Assembly: GCA_030248065.1 (NCBI GenBank)
Contig: JASAMV010008293.1
Span: forward strand, 1-41,775
Length of the DNA: 41,775 nucleotides
Source of the DNA: Rhynchonema sp. JSB1_4
Taxonomy: Eukaryota > Nematoda > Chromadorea > Monhysterida > Xyalidae
Direction: 5' to 3'
Program-made: the position numbers and the translations under genes
Notes under the pieces: model-generated
What the model was told of the DNA's origin: nothing
The model's database searches: none
What the model saw: the letters and a program-made list of their open reading frames with translations, nothing else
Shown: positions 1 through 12,700 of the stretch, piece after piece
Layout of the letters: each line of letters opens with the position of its first letter
How positions within the stretch are numbered: the first letter of the stretch is position 1

Positions 1-549
1 GATTGCTATTTGCCTTTTATTGCAGTTTCAGAAAGGGGATAACGCAGCCAACTTTTTGAGCCAAACTCCTGACCTCCATCGTACTCTCCCTTCCCCCACG
101 GTAGCGCTTTGTTCCCGCCGAAGTGTACTCTTACCGCTTTTACGAGCAACACACCGCCCCGTATCACCCCATTGTGCCATGCCGCGACACGACACGTTTC
201 ACTTATTTATATATATATATATATAAAAATTTTCACCCGTGGCGCAAATTCAGTACATCTTAGTACATTTTCATTAATATTTACACATTATTATCTTCTT
301 AGTTCTTAGTACACTATAATATACCTTGATTTTTGGTGTTTCCTCTCTAACTATTTATCGTCAACAAGTTTCGAACGCCCCCCCCCAGATTTCGGACTTG
401 GGTCATCTCATCGATCGTTAAACACATTTTCGGGTCCCAACCCATCTATCGTCAACACCCTGACCGCCTGACCAAGTGCAAGTACTACACTGGGCCCCCC
501 CTCTCCTCGGAGCCACAGCACTGTACAGTAGTGTATTAAGGCTTGATAG

Positions 550-880
550 AGGTGGGAATCGGGCCGGGTTACCTCGGCCCGGCCCGGCCCGACCAGCGAG
601 GTCCGGGGTCGGGCCGGGCCGGCCCGACTTGGAAAAAGTTGGGCCGGCCCGCTCTCCGGTTAATTCCTGATGATATTTTGAAGCAATTTTTTGGTGCAAA
701 AATTACTCTTTTTTTCGCTTTAAAAAATACTGATAATCACGGAGGTCGGGGCTTAATTCGGGATAATCGTGAGAAATTTTGGGAATTTAGCCTAAAAATC
801 ACGATTTTTTATTGAAATTCGATATGTTTTGGGCGCGACCCCGGCCCGGCCCGGCCGGATTCCCACCTCTGCTGGCTCTG
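550..880. mobile_element. hAT-like MITE, GGCCCGG family, copy 1 (left foldback arm)
   Basis: The right terminus reads CACCTCTGCTGGCTCTG and the left AGGTGGGAATCGGGCC; these are inverted repeats, with three bases apparently lost from the left tip. The subterminal regions are runs of GGCCCGG. It is flanked by the 8-bp direct repeat CTTGATAG (542-549 and 881-888), the duplication length expected of hAT elements. The interior is AT-rich and non-coding. Confidence 0.7.
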
Positions 881-1059
881 CTTGATAGTGGTGCACAGGT
901 ATATGGGTGGGCAATATCCTTAATAATTATACTATCTTATACCAACCAATACCACTGTTTGGTATTGTATTTGGGTCTAATTCTGGTACTTTGGGTATTG
1001 GGTATTGAAGCTGGCCTGGTATTGATTGCACCAGCTTTGTCCAGGTATTGGTACCTAAA

Positions 1060-1690
1060 ACCAATACCCAATACTAATTCAGCAAAAATCTTATACTAAA
1101 AATGACAATACCAAACCTAATACGGAACCCAATACCAAACCAACCACCTTCATATTAAATTTAATAATGGCCCTGTACCAATACCCAATACCAATACCAA
1201 ATTGGTGACCCAATACCAATACCCAATACCAATACCGGGTGAGACCCAATACCAATACCAATACCCAATACCAGATCAATACTACTGAAGTGCCTGGTAT
1301 TGGGTTTGGTATTGGGTTGGTATTGGTATTGAGTGTTGGGTATTGGGTTGGTATTGGTATTGGGTATTGGTCTTAGTATTGGTTTGGTATTGGGTTTCTG
1401 GTCTGGTATTGGGTTGGTATTGGGTTTGGTATTGGTTTGGTATTGGGTTTTGAGTCAGGTATTGGTCTGGTATTGGGTTGGTATTGGGTTTGGTATTGGT
1501 TTGGTATTGGGTTTTTCTGAATTAGTATTGGGTATTGGTTTTGACCCAATACCTGGACAAACCCAATACCAATACCCAATACCAATACCAGGCCAGCTTC
1601 AATACCAATACCCAATACCAGAATTAGACCCAATACCAATACCAAACAGTGGTATTGGTATTGGTATTGGGTGGTATTGGTATTGGGTAT
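1060..1690. repeat. TATTGG/CCAATA tandem repeat array with orientation switches
   Basis: This is the spacer of the foldback. It is composed of variants of GGTATTGGGTATTGG and the complement CCAATACCCAATACC. The orientation changes along it: CCAATA-type at about 1060-1275, TATTGG-type at 1295-1545, CCAATA-type at 1550-1645 and TATTGG-type at 1650-1690. Each block can therefore pair with its neighbour. All six frames stay open over long distances because the units lack stop codons, so the apparent proteins here are not credible genes. Degenerate units of the same type recur near 4300-4375, inside UTP3 intron 1. Confidence 0.85.
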
Positions 1691-1725
1691 TGTGCCCACC
1701 CATATACCTGTGCACCACTATCAAG

Positions 1726-2073
1726 CAGAGCCAGCAGAGGTGGGAATCGGGCCGGGCCGGGCCGGGGTGGCCGGCCCGAAAAGGCCCGACATTATCGAAT
1801 TTCAATAAAAAAATCGTGATTTTTAGGCTAAATTTGCCAAAATTTCTCGCGATTCTGCAAATTAGTACCGACCTCCATGATTATCAGGTATTTTTAAAGC
1901 AAAAAAAGAGTAATTTTTGCACCAAAAAATTGCTTCAAAATATCATCAGAAAAAGTCGGGCCGAAAAAATCGGGCCGGGCCGACTTTTTTCCAAGTCGGG
2001 CCGGGCCGGGCCGACCCCCGGACCTCGTCGGGCCGGGCCGGGCCGAGGTAACCCGGCCCGATTCCCACCTCTG
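1726..2073. mobile_element. hAT-like MITE, GGCCCGG family, copy 2 (right foldback arm)
   Basis: This is the inverted partner of the copy at 550-880. It starts CAGAGCCAGCAGAGG and ends CCCACCTCTG, with GGCCCGG-rich subterminal tracts. It is flanked by CTATCAAG on both sides (1718-1725 and 2074-2081), the reverse complement of the duplication around copy 1. The same target site in both arms means one insertion was later copied with the arm, not two independent insertions. Confidence 0.75.
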
Positions 2074-2489
2074 CTATCAAGCCTTAATACACTACTGTAC
2101 AGTGCTGTGGCTGGGGGGGGGAAGGGGGGTCCCAGTGTAGTACTTGCACTTGGTCAGGCGGTCAGGGTGTTGACGATAGATAGATTGGGACCCGAAATGT
2201 GTTGACGATAGATAGATGACCCAAGTCCGAAATCTGGGGGGGGTCGACCCAAACTTGTTGACGATAGATAGATGGTGGGGGGGGGGTCGCCAAAAATCAA
2301 GGTATATTATAGTGTACTAAGAACAAAGAAGATAATAATGTGTAAATATTAATGAAAATGTACTAAGATGTACTAAATCCGCGCGGGGTGAAAATTTTTT
2401 ATGTGTTTATTATGTGTGGAATCGTGTGAAAACGTAGTATTTGCGCGCTTATTTGCGCGCGTAGCGCACGAATTTGGGGTAATTTGAGG

Positions 2490-2881
2490 CAGTGTAGTTC
2501 CTGGTCCGGAGGGGGAACAGACGTACCCTCCACTGTTTTCGGAGGGGGAACAGACGTACATACCTGGGGGGGGGGAAGGGGGGGGAGTACCCAAATTTGG
2601 AGAAAAGTCATTTTTTGAGGTCGAAAATTTGGCTCATTTTTGCCCCTTTTTGGAAAAAAATCTCAATAAAAAGGGTATTTTGGCGATTTTTGACGACATT
2701 GACCTAAAAATCACACATTTTATGCCTAAAAATGCCTATTTTAGGCCAAAATTTGCCTATTTTAGGTAAAAATTTGGGGAGCAGACGTACCCGGAGGGGG
2801 AACAGTGGGGCAGGCGTACCATGGAGGGGGAACAGACGTATCCGAGGGGGGGACCCCCCTCCCCCCCCAGGAACTAGACTG
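2490..2881. mobile_element. hAT-like MITE, GTAGTTCCTGG family, copy A
   Basis: Terminal inverted repeats are CAGTGTAGTTCCTGG at the left and CCAGGAACTAGACTG at the right (one mismatch). The 392-bp element is flanked by a perfect 8-bp duplication ATTTGAGG (2482-2489 and 2882-2889). Related sequence at 4577-4584 carries a single ATTTGAGG with matching flanks and no insert, which acts as an empty site. Subterminal motifs resembling GGAGGGGGAACAGACGTACC are repeated at both ends. It has no coding capacity. Confidence 0.88.
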
Positions 2882-2934
2882 ATTTGAGGTAAAAACCACT
2901 GATTTTGCACTAATTTTGGCCATTTTGGGGCAAT

Positions 2935-3070
2935 ATCGGGGGGGGGATACCTACTGTACCGGGGTGAAAATCGGGGGGGGATACCTACTGTACCATGCCA
3001 AACATCGGGGGGATACCTACTGTACCAGGCGAGGGGGATACCTACTGTACTGGGGGGGGGGCTACCCCCC
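2935..3070. repeat. Tandem GGGGGATACCTACTGTACC motif cluster
   Basis: Four close copies of GGGGGATACCTACTGTACC with G-runs of varying length lie here. Further copies lie at about 4394-4460 and 4640-4675. They look like subterminal repeats of another short element. The flanking block with GGGTGAAAATTTTT and TGTGAAAACGTAG (about 2387-2440) recurs at about 4509-4560. I could not fix the ends of this element. Confidence 0.6.
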
Positions 3071-3089
3071 CCCTCCCACACTGCCCCGC

Positions 3090-3515
3090 AGTACTACCCT
3101 GGGGGGTCCCCCCAATGGTACCCTTCCCGCTCCCCCCCGCCCTGGTACACTACCCCCCTACCCGCCCCGCCCTGGTACCCTACCCCCCTACCCGCCCCGC
3201 TCTGGTACCCTACCCGCCCCTATTTTTGCCCTCAAAATGCTCATTTTTCGGTCAAAAATGACCAAATCTCGACCGAAAACTCTTAAAAGTGCAAAAAATC
3301 GCGCGCTACGCGCGATATACAGTATGCACTTTATAGCATATAAAAATAGGCACCCAAAAAAACTTGTATTGTACCCTACCCGCCCCAAAAAATCCCCCCC
3401 CAAACCGGATTTCCCCCTCCCCAAGATCCCAGGTACAATACCCCCCTACCCGCCCCGGATTTTACCACCTATGTACCCTACCCGCCCCGCAAAAGTAGCC
3501 ACAGCACTGCTACTG
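3090..3515. repeat. C-rich repeats (GGTACCCTACCCGCCCC type), probable degraded element
   Basis: Repeats of CCCGCCCTGGTACCCTACC occupy 3125-3220 and 3370-3490 around an AT-rich core with an ATCGCGCGCTACGCGCGAT palindrome near 3298. The right end reads GTAGCCACAGCACTG. Similar tips are found in the foldback arms and near 3950. It has the layout of the other MITEs here, but I cannot define its left end or a target duplication with confidence. The long ORF across it is repeat-derived. Confidence 0.45.
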
Positions 3516-3644
3516 TATAAGGGGATGTTACTTAGGGGGCTCTATTCCGGGGGGGCTCTATTAATTCAATTCACTGACCGCTTTTTGGGGGGCTGTATTA
3601 CGGGGGGCTTTATTCCGGCCGGGGGGCTGTATTTAGGTTTTTGT

Positions 3645-3888
3645 GACTTGGAAAAAAGTCGGGCCGACTTTTTCTGATGATGTTTTGAAGCAATTTTTTG
3701 GTGCAAAAATTACAGTTTTTTTTGTTTAAAAATACCTGATAATCATGGAAGTCGGTACTAATTTGCAGAATCGCGAGAAATCTTGGCAAATTTAGCCTAA
3801 AAAATCACGATTTTTTATTGAAATTCGATGATGTCGGGCCTTTTCAGGGTGGCCACCCCGCCCTGGCCCGACCCGATTCCCACCTCTG
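3645..3888. mobile_element. Truncated GGCCCGG-family MITE, copy 3
   Basis: The interior (GTTTTGAAGCAATTTTTTGG, then the AATCACGATTTTTTATTG stretch) and the right terminus GATTCCCACCTCTG match the two copies inside the foldback arms. The left GC-rich end is missing or degenerated into the neighbouring C-rich repeats. No flanking duplication is recognisable. Confidence 0.6.
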
Positions 3889-4207
3889 GTACACTACCTA
3901 CCCACGCGCCCCGGATTTTTCCACCTATACACCCTACGCACCCCACCAAGGTAGCCACAGCACTGCCCAGTGCAACGGAGTCGGGTTTATTAGCGTTATC
4001 ATGTTCACCCGTTTTATTTATAAACAGTCTTCCTGGCCTGGCACCGAAAATTACGCTGGCGCCTCTGCGCTTTGCGGTTGCGAATTCTTCTTTGAAAGCT
4101 CTGGCTGATTGACCGAACGGTTACATTCACATATTTCAAATTTTAACGAAAGCGCGAATGTGCTCCGATCCGAACCATTAATTACCCTCGGGACACAGAC
4201 TGAAACG

Positions 4208-7200
4208 ATGCCCAGAAGAAAAGGAAGAAACAACAGGTTGTGTTTTTATTGTCATTTGGCATGGGCAAAATACCCATTACCGTTATTGGCTGCTCCTGGA
4301 GAGTATTGGGTATTGGGTCGACCGACACCTGGCATTGGGTTAGACCCGGTCTTTGCCAGATATTGGGTGGCACCCAACAGTGTTGAGGTACTCTGGAGGG
4401 GGGATACCTACTGTACCGCGCTCGGAGAGGGGGGATACCTACTATACCAGAGCCGATGGCCTGGGGGGTTATGTACCTAGGGGGGTTTGGGGGGTTAGGT
4501 TCTTTGGGTGAAAATTTTTAATGAGTTTATTTTAATCGTGTGAAAACGTAGCATTTACGCGCGCAAATTTTGGGTAATTTGAGGTAAAAACCATTGTGAT
4601 TTTACACTAATTTTGGCCATTTTGGTCAAAAATTGGCGCTGTACCGGGGTGAAAATCGGGGGGATACCTACTGTTAGTCAATCCTCTGAAAATAAAAGGC
4701 TTTAATGTACCCTGCTGTGGGCTGCGCCAACTTGCCAATACCTTGCGTGCCAGTCAGTGGTGTCGTTGGGGGGAAGGGGGCGGGTTACCCCCCCAGTATC
4801 CGGTATCTTGATTTTTTCACCCAGGGGTATCCGGTATCCTGACTTTTTGTCCAGGGGTATCCTACCCAAAATTTTTCAGGAAACCGTAAAAATAGCCCAT
4901 TTTTACCTCCAAAATGCCCAAAATCGCTTGCTGGCGCAAGCATAACCATAAAAATGACCATTTTGTTCGCTTCCAACACCAATTTTGCTCAATTTTCCTC
5001 TAAAAAATTGACCTTTTTTGAACAACCCCCCCTGGGTATCCGAGATTTTTTATTTTGGGGAGCAACCCCCCTGGTATCCGAGATTTTTCATTTTGGGTAT
5101 CCGGTATCCGAAAATTTTGGATTTTGGGTATCCGGTATCCTGACTTTTTCATTTCCCAACGACACCACTGGCACTGGTGCCAGTGTAGTTCCTGGTCAGG
5201 AGGGGGAACAGGCGGTACCTCCTTTTTTTCGGAGGGGGAACAGACGTACCCACCTGGGGGGGAAGGGGGGGAGGACCCAAATTTGGAGAAAAGTCATTTT
5301 TTGAGGTCGAAAATTTGGCTCATTTTTGCCCCTTTTAGGAAAAAATCTCAATAAAAAAGGTATTTTGGCGATTTTTGACGACATTGAACCTAAAAATCAC
5401 TCAATTTATGCCTAAAAATGTCTATTTTAGGCCACAATTTGCCTATTTTAGGTAAAAAATTGGGGGAGCAGACGTACCCGGAGGGGGAACAGTGGGGCAG
5501 GCGTACCATGGAGGGGGAACAGACGTACCCGAGGGGGGACTAGGGTTAGAGAGATGTCGGGTGTCGGGTGCCAAAAAAGTGTAGGTGTCGGGTGTCGGAT
5601 TTTTTGGGACCCGACACCCGACACTTACGGTTCAAAACATCAGTTTTGCCGAGAAAAGAATTTTGAGAGAAAATGTTCTTCGAACCAAATGTTTCCGAAG
5701 ACGCAGAATGTGTCATTTTGGTGTTTATTTTGTGTGAAAATACTTGAATTCAGTCACTTGATCCAAGAAATTGCACTAATAGTGCGAAGGAGCAAAAAGT
5801 TGCCTGTTTTTGGTCCAAAAACAGGTGTCGGGTGTCGGGTTTTTTCCAAAAACTAGATGTCGGGTGTCGGGTTTTTTTTGAACTGTCGGGTGTCGGCTTT
5901 TTTCTCAAATGTCGGGTGTCGGGTATTTTCAGGTGTCGGGTGTTGGGTACCCCCCCCCCGACCTCTAACCCTAGGAGGGACCCCCCTCCCCCCAGGAACT
6001 ACACTGTTACGTGCATATTTATTGCAGAGATGAGAAGCAAACTTCTGTGGTGCAGCATGCCGAGCATGGGCGGCCGAAAGTTGATGACACGACACGTGCA
6101 ATGTATGATGAAATTGACGAATATCACATTGAAAAGGACAAGGTTGGTTAGTTTTAGATATTCAGCGATTGTTTGCCCTGAGCCGGTTTGTGAGATGAAT
6201 GATAATATGATCCTGTGTTCTGTCCATGCTTCATGCATGTCCGATTTCTGTTCTATCAATTATTTTAGGCCGGTTTAAGCCAAGCGCCAATACGGGGCCT
6301 CCACGAGTCGGACTCATCCGATGATCAACTGGTGAGCACTTTTCTTAGCCTGTTCTGGGAATACTGGTGATTGTATCAAACTTGTGGTTTTGCATATGAT
6401 AGTTGTCGTCAATTTCGTCTAATCTCCCAACAGCCAGCTGACTGAAAGTTTCGTTTTAGGAAGTTCTCAACGTTGATGTCCCATCGTCGGAATCGGAATC
6501 AGATGGAATTCATGAAAACGAAGAGGAGAATGAGGAGGTGGATTCAGATCAGATGAGCGACAGCGACGTGAATGATGACGAGCAACGTTGGTGCTTCTGA
6601 TGTAATTTTTTCATCTACCATCGACCTCTTACGTTTGTGCCTCATAGCTTCGTAATTAGTGGAATATTATTGAATTCAGATTTACCCAGCGCAGACGCAT
6701 GGGGCAAGAAACGCTCGACGTTTTACAACAGCGATTTCACTGGAGATGATTATGGAGGTACGCAGTTAGTTAATGTGGGTGTGACAGTTGATATTTGTTT
6801 ACCGACTTCGGTTCGCTTTCTCAATTTTTGTTAACTTTTCAAATGAATGATTTCGATATATAATTGAGTTCTGTTCATAATGTCAACATAAAACCTTTTA
6901 CTTACATTTGTTGCTGGAGGTAATTAGTCCAGAAGTTGGACTGGGATCGCTTTTGATTAATTATTTTGTGGGGACCGATGCATTTTTCTGTGGCCTGCTT
7001 GTGGCTCACTTGGATTATTTCCTTCCATGCGGCAGTGCTTACGTACAATGAATATTTATATTGTTCTTTCTTTCGCAGGTCTGAGCGGGTCAGACATCGA
7101 AGAAGCCGAACTAGAAGAGCAAGAAGCTCGAAAGTTGCAGCAGAGATTGACCGAACATGTCACTGAGGCCGATTATATGGCTGATATCGACTTGAAAGTT

Positions 7201-9722
7201 TGTTTTCATCTAGTTACATATTTCACGTCGAGGCTATTGTTGTGTGCTAGGCCGAGCTGTTGGGGGCGTAGCTGAGCCTGAATTAAGGGGCACCTGGATA
7301 AAAACGTCAGTTTTTATGCAGTGCTTGTTGGATTTGTCGTTCTTATCCGTTGCTCGTTCAAAATTCCGCATCTATCAGTCAAATCAGCAGAAGCACGCGT
7401 AGCGCGCGACAATTTTGACTTTGTTGTTCCCGAAACACCAGAGGCCACTAAGAATGCGCGTGTTTCACGCGCGGATTTTTTTACTTTTGAAATGTTCGAG
7501 TGTAACAATCTTGTATCTAGTGGCCCTTTTCCCTTCTTGTGACTTCTCGGAGGGAGCACGGTACCCCTTAAGCCTAACCCTGAAGGAAGGCCTGAGCAGT
7601 TAGGTTTTTGTGGAAGTTTTCTTTAAATGGACAGGTCTTCCTGGCTGGCAGCCTTAGCCTTAGCCTAACCCTGAAAGAAAGCCTTCACGAGCGACATGAA
7701 TACCCACCTCTAACAATATTTTTTCATCCCTGACATTTTTTTTATTTTTCGGGCTTTTTTCAGGGTTTTTCGTTTTCGGGGTCTTCCGTTTCGGTTTTTT
7801 TGGGGGTTTTCGGCGGCCACCATAAAATTTACCACTTTCAGCTGGCTGACGACAAGCAACAAGCTGAAAAGAAAAGTGAACGGTCTTCCCAAAAAGAGAC
7901 AACAATCAATGTGGAATCAATGACCGATCGGGATAAAATCGATTTTCTGATCAAACTATCTCCAGAATTGGATGAATTGATCAAAGAAGTGCATGACAAG
8001 GTGAATCTGTGTTCAAAAGTGCTTCATATGTATGAAGAAGACGTTGTGTGGCTAAAATAACATTTAAAAACGGTTTATGTTTTATAATGACTCTGTTGGC
8101 CGTTGATAGCTTATTATTGATCTGTTATAGTCTGTTGTAAATGTTGGTTGAGAACGCAAAAAAGATAGCTGAACAATTATATTTTCAGCAGCACATTGTC
8201 GACACAGAACTCGAGCCTATTCTGCAGTACTACAGACGTGATATGTTACCCAAGTTGCCTGCTTTGGCCAAATTGCAAGCTGCTATGGAGGCTTACAGGA
8301 AGTTAGTTGAATTACGTTTCTTTGCTTTCCATGTACGTGTGTAATTATTTGGCTGATTTTTCTTTCTTTATTCAGCTATATCGTCAACATCCGCTTTTAT
8401 TTGTGGTTGAAAGCAAAAACACCACTTAATCAAACAGCCAGCACACGACAGCATCCCGTTATTGATAGGATCATACAGTGGAAAAAGGTTGGACGATCAC
8501 TTTAATTTCAATTTTCTGCATTTTTTCTGAATTGAAATAGTGGGTGGAAGGTGTTGAAAACGCACGCCATCTGTGTGCATTGACCAAAACCTGATTGCAA
8601 AACATTTCAACATCATTCACCAAGTGTAAAACACCATTCAATATCACAGTTGGCGTGTTTCATTTTTCAGCTTGCATCGCAAGCGGATGCTGTTGTTGGT
8701 GCATTGTATGACCAAATTTTGCAATTGAACCAAACCATCAACAGTGCGAAGTCGGAGGGACGGAGCACCAGAAGCAAACGACAGGTGCTGTTGTGTCATA
8801 TTCACCGAAGCTTGACTTTTTTGTTTCTGAGTAGATTTATTGTGGCAATGTCAATGCGTAAACCATATCCATTTACCAGGTTGCGTCGTCTGTTTCCGAC
8901 GACACGATTTGTGAACGATTGTGTGCCTTGCTCGCCAATGCGCCTGTGATCGTGAAAGAAAAGGTTGGTGTTTTCTTTTTTTGTAAATTTCACGTGAGCT
9001 CATTTTGTCTGTACTTTTTTCATTTCCAGCCGAAACCGAAAGCAAAGAAACGAACAAAGGGAAAAGAGGCGAACGGTCAAGATGATGGATTGGCTGAGAT
9101 TTTCCACGAAGATGAAGATTATGAATATTTGCGAGAAGAGGAGGAGGACGGAAGAAGGGCTATTGACAGAAAGGTTTGTTTGGTCTTTCCCGTTTTGCCA
9201 TATTGAAATTTTTTAGTTAATTTCTATGTTTTTGTCATAAATGATATTCCATGTCAAAAATAATAAACTGAAATGTCAAGCCGAGCACCATTTCCGTGCC
9301 GTGAAGCTGTTGGTACCCCCGTCAAAACATTATTTCCCTGCCTGCGCGAATGAGAACAATGTTGCTTTGTGAGTTAGTGACAATGGGCCAAAGTTTTCAG
9401 ATTGCCAAGAATCGGGGTCTTACGCCAGCCAAGAAGCGAAAAGAACGTCACTCGCGCACAAAACGACGCAAACTGTATGACAAAGCATTGGTGAAAAGAA
9501 AAAGTCAGGTATGAGATACGTACATATTGGTCCGGGTCGGGCAGCCCGTAATTTTACCAATGTAGGTTTTGTATTTATCTCAACAATATCGATCAGCATG
9601 CAATATAAAAATAATCTCCCTTCAATTATCAGGTTCCAAATGTGCAACGTGAGTTGGAGCGTTACGGCGGTGAGTCACGCGGTATTCGTGCTGCTGTCGT
9701 GAAAAGTGTGAAGCTGAAGTGA
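4208..9722 (+). CDS. UTP3: UTP3/SAS10-like U3 snoRNP-associated protein
   Basis: Fourteen exons join in phase: 4208-4236, 6028-6142, 6269-6331, 6460-6586, 6680-6757, 7079-7197, 7842-8000, 8189-8301, 8376-8487, 8671-8784, 8880-8963, 9030-9173, 9401-9508 and 9633-9722. They give about 484 residues, close to the roughly 480 of animal UTP3. The first exon encodes only MPRRKGRNN plus part of a codon. Residues 112-137 hold the family motif WGKKRSTFYNSDF, followed by SDIEEAELEEQEA. Residues about 195-310 match the Sas10/Utp3/C1D helical domain, with HPVIDRIIQW near its end. The last two exons (about 420-484) are the basic Sas10 C-terminal domain, with IAKNRGLTP, ERYGGESRGIRA and the terminal KSVKLK. 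Family knowledge: the protein belongs to the small-subunit processome in the nucleolus and is needed for early 18S pre-rRNA processing. Intron 1 (about 1.8 kb) is filled with nested MITEs. The start rests on phase match and N-terminal basicity and is less certain than the rest. Confidence 0.9.
4751..6006. mobile_element. hAT-like MITE, GTAGTTCCTGG family, copy B, split by two nested elements
   Basis: The left tip CAGT (4751-4754) is separated from the rest (5185 onward, GTAGTTCCTGG) by an inserted element at 4755-5176. The right end CCAGGAACTACACTG finishes at 6006. The interior is nearly identical to copy A at 2490-2881 and is interrupted again at 5541-5973. Removing both inserts with their duplications leaves about 385 bp, against 392 bp for copy A. 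The flanks are TTGCGTGC (4743-4750) and TTACGTGC (6007-6014), seven of eight bases matching. The right end lies 21 bp upstream of UTP3 exon 2. Confidence 0.8.
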
Positions 9723-12700
9723 GACTGTCAAAATGTTAAGAACACATCGTTATGAACTTGGCTGTTGTTGTTTGTTTGTTGATGCTTGACAAATTGATAA
9801 AACGTAAAGATTGTCTGTTTTGAATTCACTTCGATTTCATGTCAGTGTATACCTGCACTATTGAATATCTTCTCCACTGCTTCATTTACACAGGCCGATG
9901 TTATGAATATCGATCACGGTGCCCTTGCAATCTTGCTTTGATGCCATTTGTTAAAACATTTCGACGTTTAATGATGGGCATGTTTCACGCTGATCCAGTC
10001 AGTCAGTGAATGCCTTTAATGCAAAGGTCAAGTGGCCGATGTAAGTCCGCGTCGATCGCCGTGTTTGACGACATTGATATTTCAGATTAACACTCTGGTT
10101 TCTGAAAAAAACATATTCGCCCAATGACGCATCATCGTCGTCTCGATGCCGTGGATTTCACTCGTTTGCAGCAGAGCACTGATCGAATTCGCAACATTTG
10201 CATTTTGGCACATGTCGATCACGGCAAGACTACGTTGGCTGACTCGCTCGTCGCTGCTAATGGAATTATTTCTGGTTTGCCCTCGGGACTGGGGTTTCAT
10301 GTTCATCAAGTCAGGCTTGGTCACCGTCTGTTAGGTCTCCATCGTTTGTTTACGATTTTCACGAAACGCTTAACCTTTATTTTATCAGCGCGTCTGGCTG
10401 GCCAACTTCGATACATGGACAGTTTGCCTGAAGAGCAAGAGCGTGGCATCACAATGAAGGCCAGTGCTATATCACTGCATCACACAATGCAAGGTTAAAT
10501 TGATTTCGATGATTTCTTTTTGTCGACGTGATTCGATCGAAGGTTATTGTCTCCGCCCTATGAATCAACCTAGTCATTGGCGCAGGAAACATCACCCACG
10601 AGAAACTGCAGTCCATCTGGCCATGGAACACTGCTTTCCACTATTTTGTCTCGCGTATCTTGTGAACAACAACACTCCTGCATTTGGCTACCTTGTTTAT
10701 TTTCACCAAATTTCCTATTTCAGATCACCAATACCTGATCAACCTTATCGACAGTCCGGGACACGTCGACTTTTGTGGTGAGGTTTCGACAGCGACTCGT
10801 TTGTGTGATGGCTGTGTTGTCGTGGTCGATGTGGTTGAAGGTGTGTGCTAACAGTTTGGGTGTTACAACTGTAGCACATGCCTCGTGTCTGTCGTGCTGG
10901 TGATCCTGGTGGCTTATCATTATAACAACGTTGTTTTTATCACCTGCAGTGCATAACGTCAGACACGAGAATATTGCAAAAATTGGCATTCAACCAAATC
11001 TGCCAATTGTACACAGGCGTGTGTCCACAAACGCATTCAGTGCTGCGACAAGCATTCAAGGAAGGATTGAGGCCGATACTTGTGATGAACAAAATGGATC
11101 GATTGATCACCGAATTGAAAATGACACCGTCCGAGGCGTACATCAGACTGGCGTTGGTGTTGTCACAGGTGTGTTTGGGACAAATCAGGCAAAGAGGATT
11201 TTATATTTGGTCATTTGTGTTGGTAGAATGTCTACACCTTTGGCACAGGTTAACTCGATTGCCGGCTCCATCTATGTGTCATCGCTGATGGCTGCACACG
11301 AGCACGATGTTGTGAACAAGCCACTGGATTATGATGTCGTCGATAAACAGGAGGTTGGATAACACCTTTCTCATACCTTCATACTTTTTACATTTGAAAT
11401 ATTGAACTTTACGCTGCAGAAGAACCTCTATTTCCAACCGGAGAGTGGCAACGTTGTGTTTGCGAGTGCCGTCGATGGCTGGGCATTTGATCTGAATGTT
11501 TTCGCCAGATTATTCAGCGAGAAAATGGGTGCTAGCGTCGGTGAGTAAGCTTCTTTTCTAAATTTTACATTGTTCCACGTAAACTCTTTGTAGAAGCGCT
11601 CACCAACTCGCTCTGGGGTGACTTCTACTTCGAGGGCAAAACCAAGAGCATCAAATCAGGTGCCACTGAGAAAGGTCGAATGCCACTGTTTGTTCAATTA
11701 TGTCTTCAGGTGGGTTGAATTATATATTGTTGCTGTTTAGAACAAATGAACACCCCAGGCAAAAATGTTTATCGGATTACAGCAGCATTGTGATCAATTT
11801 TTCACTTGCAACATCCGATTTGCTTTGCTGGAATCACAAAGCGAAAGATTAGGCAATTAGCGATCGCTATTATGTTCACGTTCAGAACATCTGGAACGTC
11901 TACCATTCGATTCTGTTGGACAGGGACGCTGAGAAACTGGACAAAATATTGGCAGCGCTCAAAATCACGCTAAATGCACGTGACCAGCGGAGCAAAGATT
12001 CGAAAGTGAAATTGCAGGTATGTTGTGCCATGCGTGGTGCGTGAACGTTGGCAAATGTTTCACAAGAGACTGACGCTCTAGTAACATGAAAACTTATAAT
12101 AAAATTATACTTGAAGTGGGTCGAACACACAGTTTTTGCAGTCAGTGCTATCCCAATGGTTACCATGTGCGCGATGTGTCCTCTCCGCTGTCTGCACGCT
12201 GCTGCCTGCACCCAACAAACTAGAAGAAACACGACTGAACTCGCTAATCACATCAACATCGTTACGCGATGTCAATCAATTAATCGATTTTCGATCTTTG
12301 ATTGGTGCGTCGGTCAGTGATCAGTCGGCACCCTGTGTGGTGTTCGTATCGAAAATGGTGGCCGTTGAGCGCAAGGCGTTGCCCGATCAAGCAAGGTAAA
12401 GAATGTGACTTTTTGGCAGTCAGTGATGTTTTTATGCACTTCTCCTTGTCCACAAACCTTCGAATTGACCCAATTTGTGCAAATGAAAACATCTTTCAGA
12501 TCAGTATTGAGCCCCGAAGAAATGCGCAAACGACGCGAAGAACGCCTTTTAATTCAATCGCACAAACCTGACAAAATCAACGGCGAATCGATTGGTGACG
12601 CTGAAATATTGAAGGCACAGTATTAGCTTGTTCCATTGTTGTAAAGCAAACAAATTGCTCAACTGCAGAAGCGAATTTTTATGCCTTGTGCTGTTTGCTG

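Larger units (their letters stand above)
225..2400. repeat. Large foldback (inverted-repeat) element
   Basis: Two long arms, about 225-917 and 1690-2400, are inverted copies of each other. The outer ends read AAAATTTTCACCC and, on the right, its complement GGGTGAAAATTTT. The arms share the stretch with GTACTAAGATGTACT, the run of Cs or Gs next to GACGATAGATAGAT-like sequence, and AGCCACAGCACTG. The spacer (about 918-1689) is built from TATTGG/CCAATA repeats. Each arm also carries one copy of a shorter inserted element (550-880 and 1726-2073). I found no clear target-site duplication at the outer ends and no transposase reading frame; the long ORFs here are translations of simple repeats. It could be a foldback transposon or a local inverted duplication. 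Confidence 0.8.
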